Origin: Acidimicrobiaceae bacterium
GTDB taxonomy: Bacteria; Actinomycetota; Acidimicrobiia; Acidimicrobiales; UBA10347
Length of the DNA stretch: 6,696 nt
Direction: 5' to 3'
NCBI GenBank assembly: GCA_003485885.1
Contig: DNHM01000004.1
Coordinates: forward strand, 1 to 6,696
Below are positions 6,418-6,696 of the stretch, in pieces. Within the stretch, counting starts at the first letter, position 1, and each line of letters begins with the position of its first letter. Below the pieces are notes generated by a model. It was not told the origin of the DNA. It searched no databases and saw nothing but the letters and a program-made list of their open reading frames with translations. The translations under genes and the position numbers were made by a program.

Positions 6418-6513
6418 GGCGGCACGATCAACAATGCGATGAGCCAGGCGCAAGGAGCCGGTTCACTCGCAGCAAGAATCGCAGAACTCGAACAAGAACT
6501 AGCCCTCCGCTGA
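6418..6513 (+). other. In-frame continuation of the coiled-coil gene beyond the TAG
   Basis: The frame of the coiled-coil gene stays open for 31 codons after the TAG and ends at TGA 6511-6513. The encoded stretch begins GGTINNAMSQAQGAG and ends with a Leu/Glu helix, SLAARIAELEQELALR. A charged helix with heptad spacing ending in its own stop is unlikely for random non-coding DNA and fits the expected C-terminus of this protein type. With it, the gene would be 6109-6513, 134 codons including the TAG as codon 103. The cause may be a nonsense mutation, a base-call error or stop readthrough. Confidence 0.65.
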
Positions 6514-6696
6514 CGCCTACCCCACCTCCGCCCGTAGCGAGCGAGTTGGCACCGGCCTGAAACGGCCTCAAAAGCCAGAGCGAGGGCTGAGCGTTACGCT
6601 TGGGAGCGAAGCGGAACGCCCCAACAGCTTGGCGGGACCGTCGACGTGTGCAGCTCGGACAGCCGCAGCGGAGCGAGGCGGACTACCCTCCAACGC
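6514..6696. repeat. Non-coding tail with repeated GAGCGA motifs and small hairpins
   Basis: No convincing gene is seen here on either strand. GAGCGA occurs at 6539, 6578, 6604 and 6671, with another copy at 6407 inside the coiled-coil gene. Short self-pairing elements lie nearby: AGCC/GGCT around 6574-6587 and CCGC-A-GCGG at 6663-6671. The pattern resembles the REP-like intergenic repeats seen in some high-GC genomes, but family membership cannot be shown from one window. Confidence 0.4.
6591..6619. terminator. Hairpin downstream of the coiled-coil gene, possible terminator
   Basis: Arms GCGTTACGCTT (6591-6601) and AAGCGGAACGC (6609-6619) pair over 11 bp with one mismatch, around a 7-base GGGAGCG loop that contains one of the GAGCGA motifs. 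It lies 77 nt past the TGA at 6513. No T-run follows, so it is either a U-less terminator or part of a REP-like element. Confidence 0.4.

Noticed and set aside
6516..6533. C-rich run that could form a two-tetrad G-quadruplex on the minus strand
   Set aside because: The G-runs are mostly two bases long and unremarkable in high-GC DNA.
13..6634. CAGCTTGGCG at both ends of the window (13-22 and 6625-6634), as possible attachment sites
   Set aside because: Only 10 bases match; there is no integrase, tRNA gene or other mobile-element feature, so chance is likely.
1..6696. CRISPR array, tRNA, rRNA, transposase or phage genes
   Set aside because: No regularly spaced repeats, tRNA-like folds, or recombinase or phage proteins were seen anywhere in the window.

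Overview
The window looks like chromosomal DNA from a high-GC actinobacterium. Base composition, several GTG/TTG starts with little Shine-Dalgarno signal, and the family content (an XRE regulator of the kind common in mycobacteria and relatives, a FadD-type ligase, a short coiled-coil protein) all fit. An Acidimicrobiia-like lineage is my best guess, but that is inference and no marker gene settles it.

Layout: (1) A plus-strand block at 17-3075 holds an XRE-family regulator, an acyl-CoA synthetase joined to it by a 1-nt TGATG overlap, and 34 nt later an alpha/beta hydrolase broken by a single-base frameshift near 2297-2302. (2) A 93-nt convergent gap carries an 11-bp hairpin that probably serves as terminator. 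(3) A minus-strand block, read from 5978 down to 3169, holds a class-IV PLP aminotransferase, a small PAPS-type sulfotransferase-like protein coupled to it by a 4-nt GTGA overlap, and after 48 nt an HSL-family esterase preceded by a near-perfect small palindrome. (4) A 130-nt divergent spacer leads to a plus-strand coiled-coil protein. Its frame has a TAG at 6415 but continues in frame for 31 more sensible codons to a TGA at 6511. (5) The last 183 nt are apparently non-coding, with recurring GAGCGA motifs and an 11-bp hairpin.

How the genes may work together: the left block pairs CoA activation of a carboxylic acid with an alpha/beta hydrolase, under a regulator encoded in the same transcript. 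In the right block, the sulfotransferase-like protein and the aminotransferase correspond in order of pairing and in total length (246 + 317 aa) to the two halves of the plant branched-chain-aminotransferase-like fusion proteins, as I remember them. They probably act together, on an unknown substrate. In this aminotransferase the Glu that usually contacts the PLP ring nitrogen appears to be Thr.

The most notable points are the split form of the plant fusion, the altered PLP-site residue, and two single-base lesions (a frameshift and an in-frame amber) in otherwise intact genes. The lesions could be real decay, recoding or assembly error.
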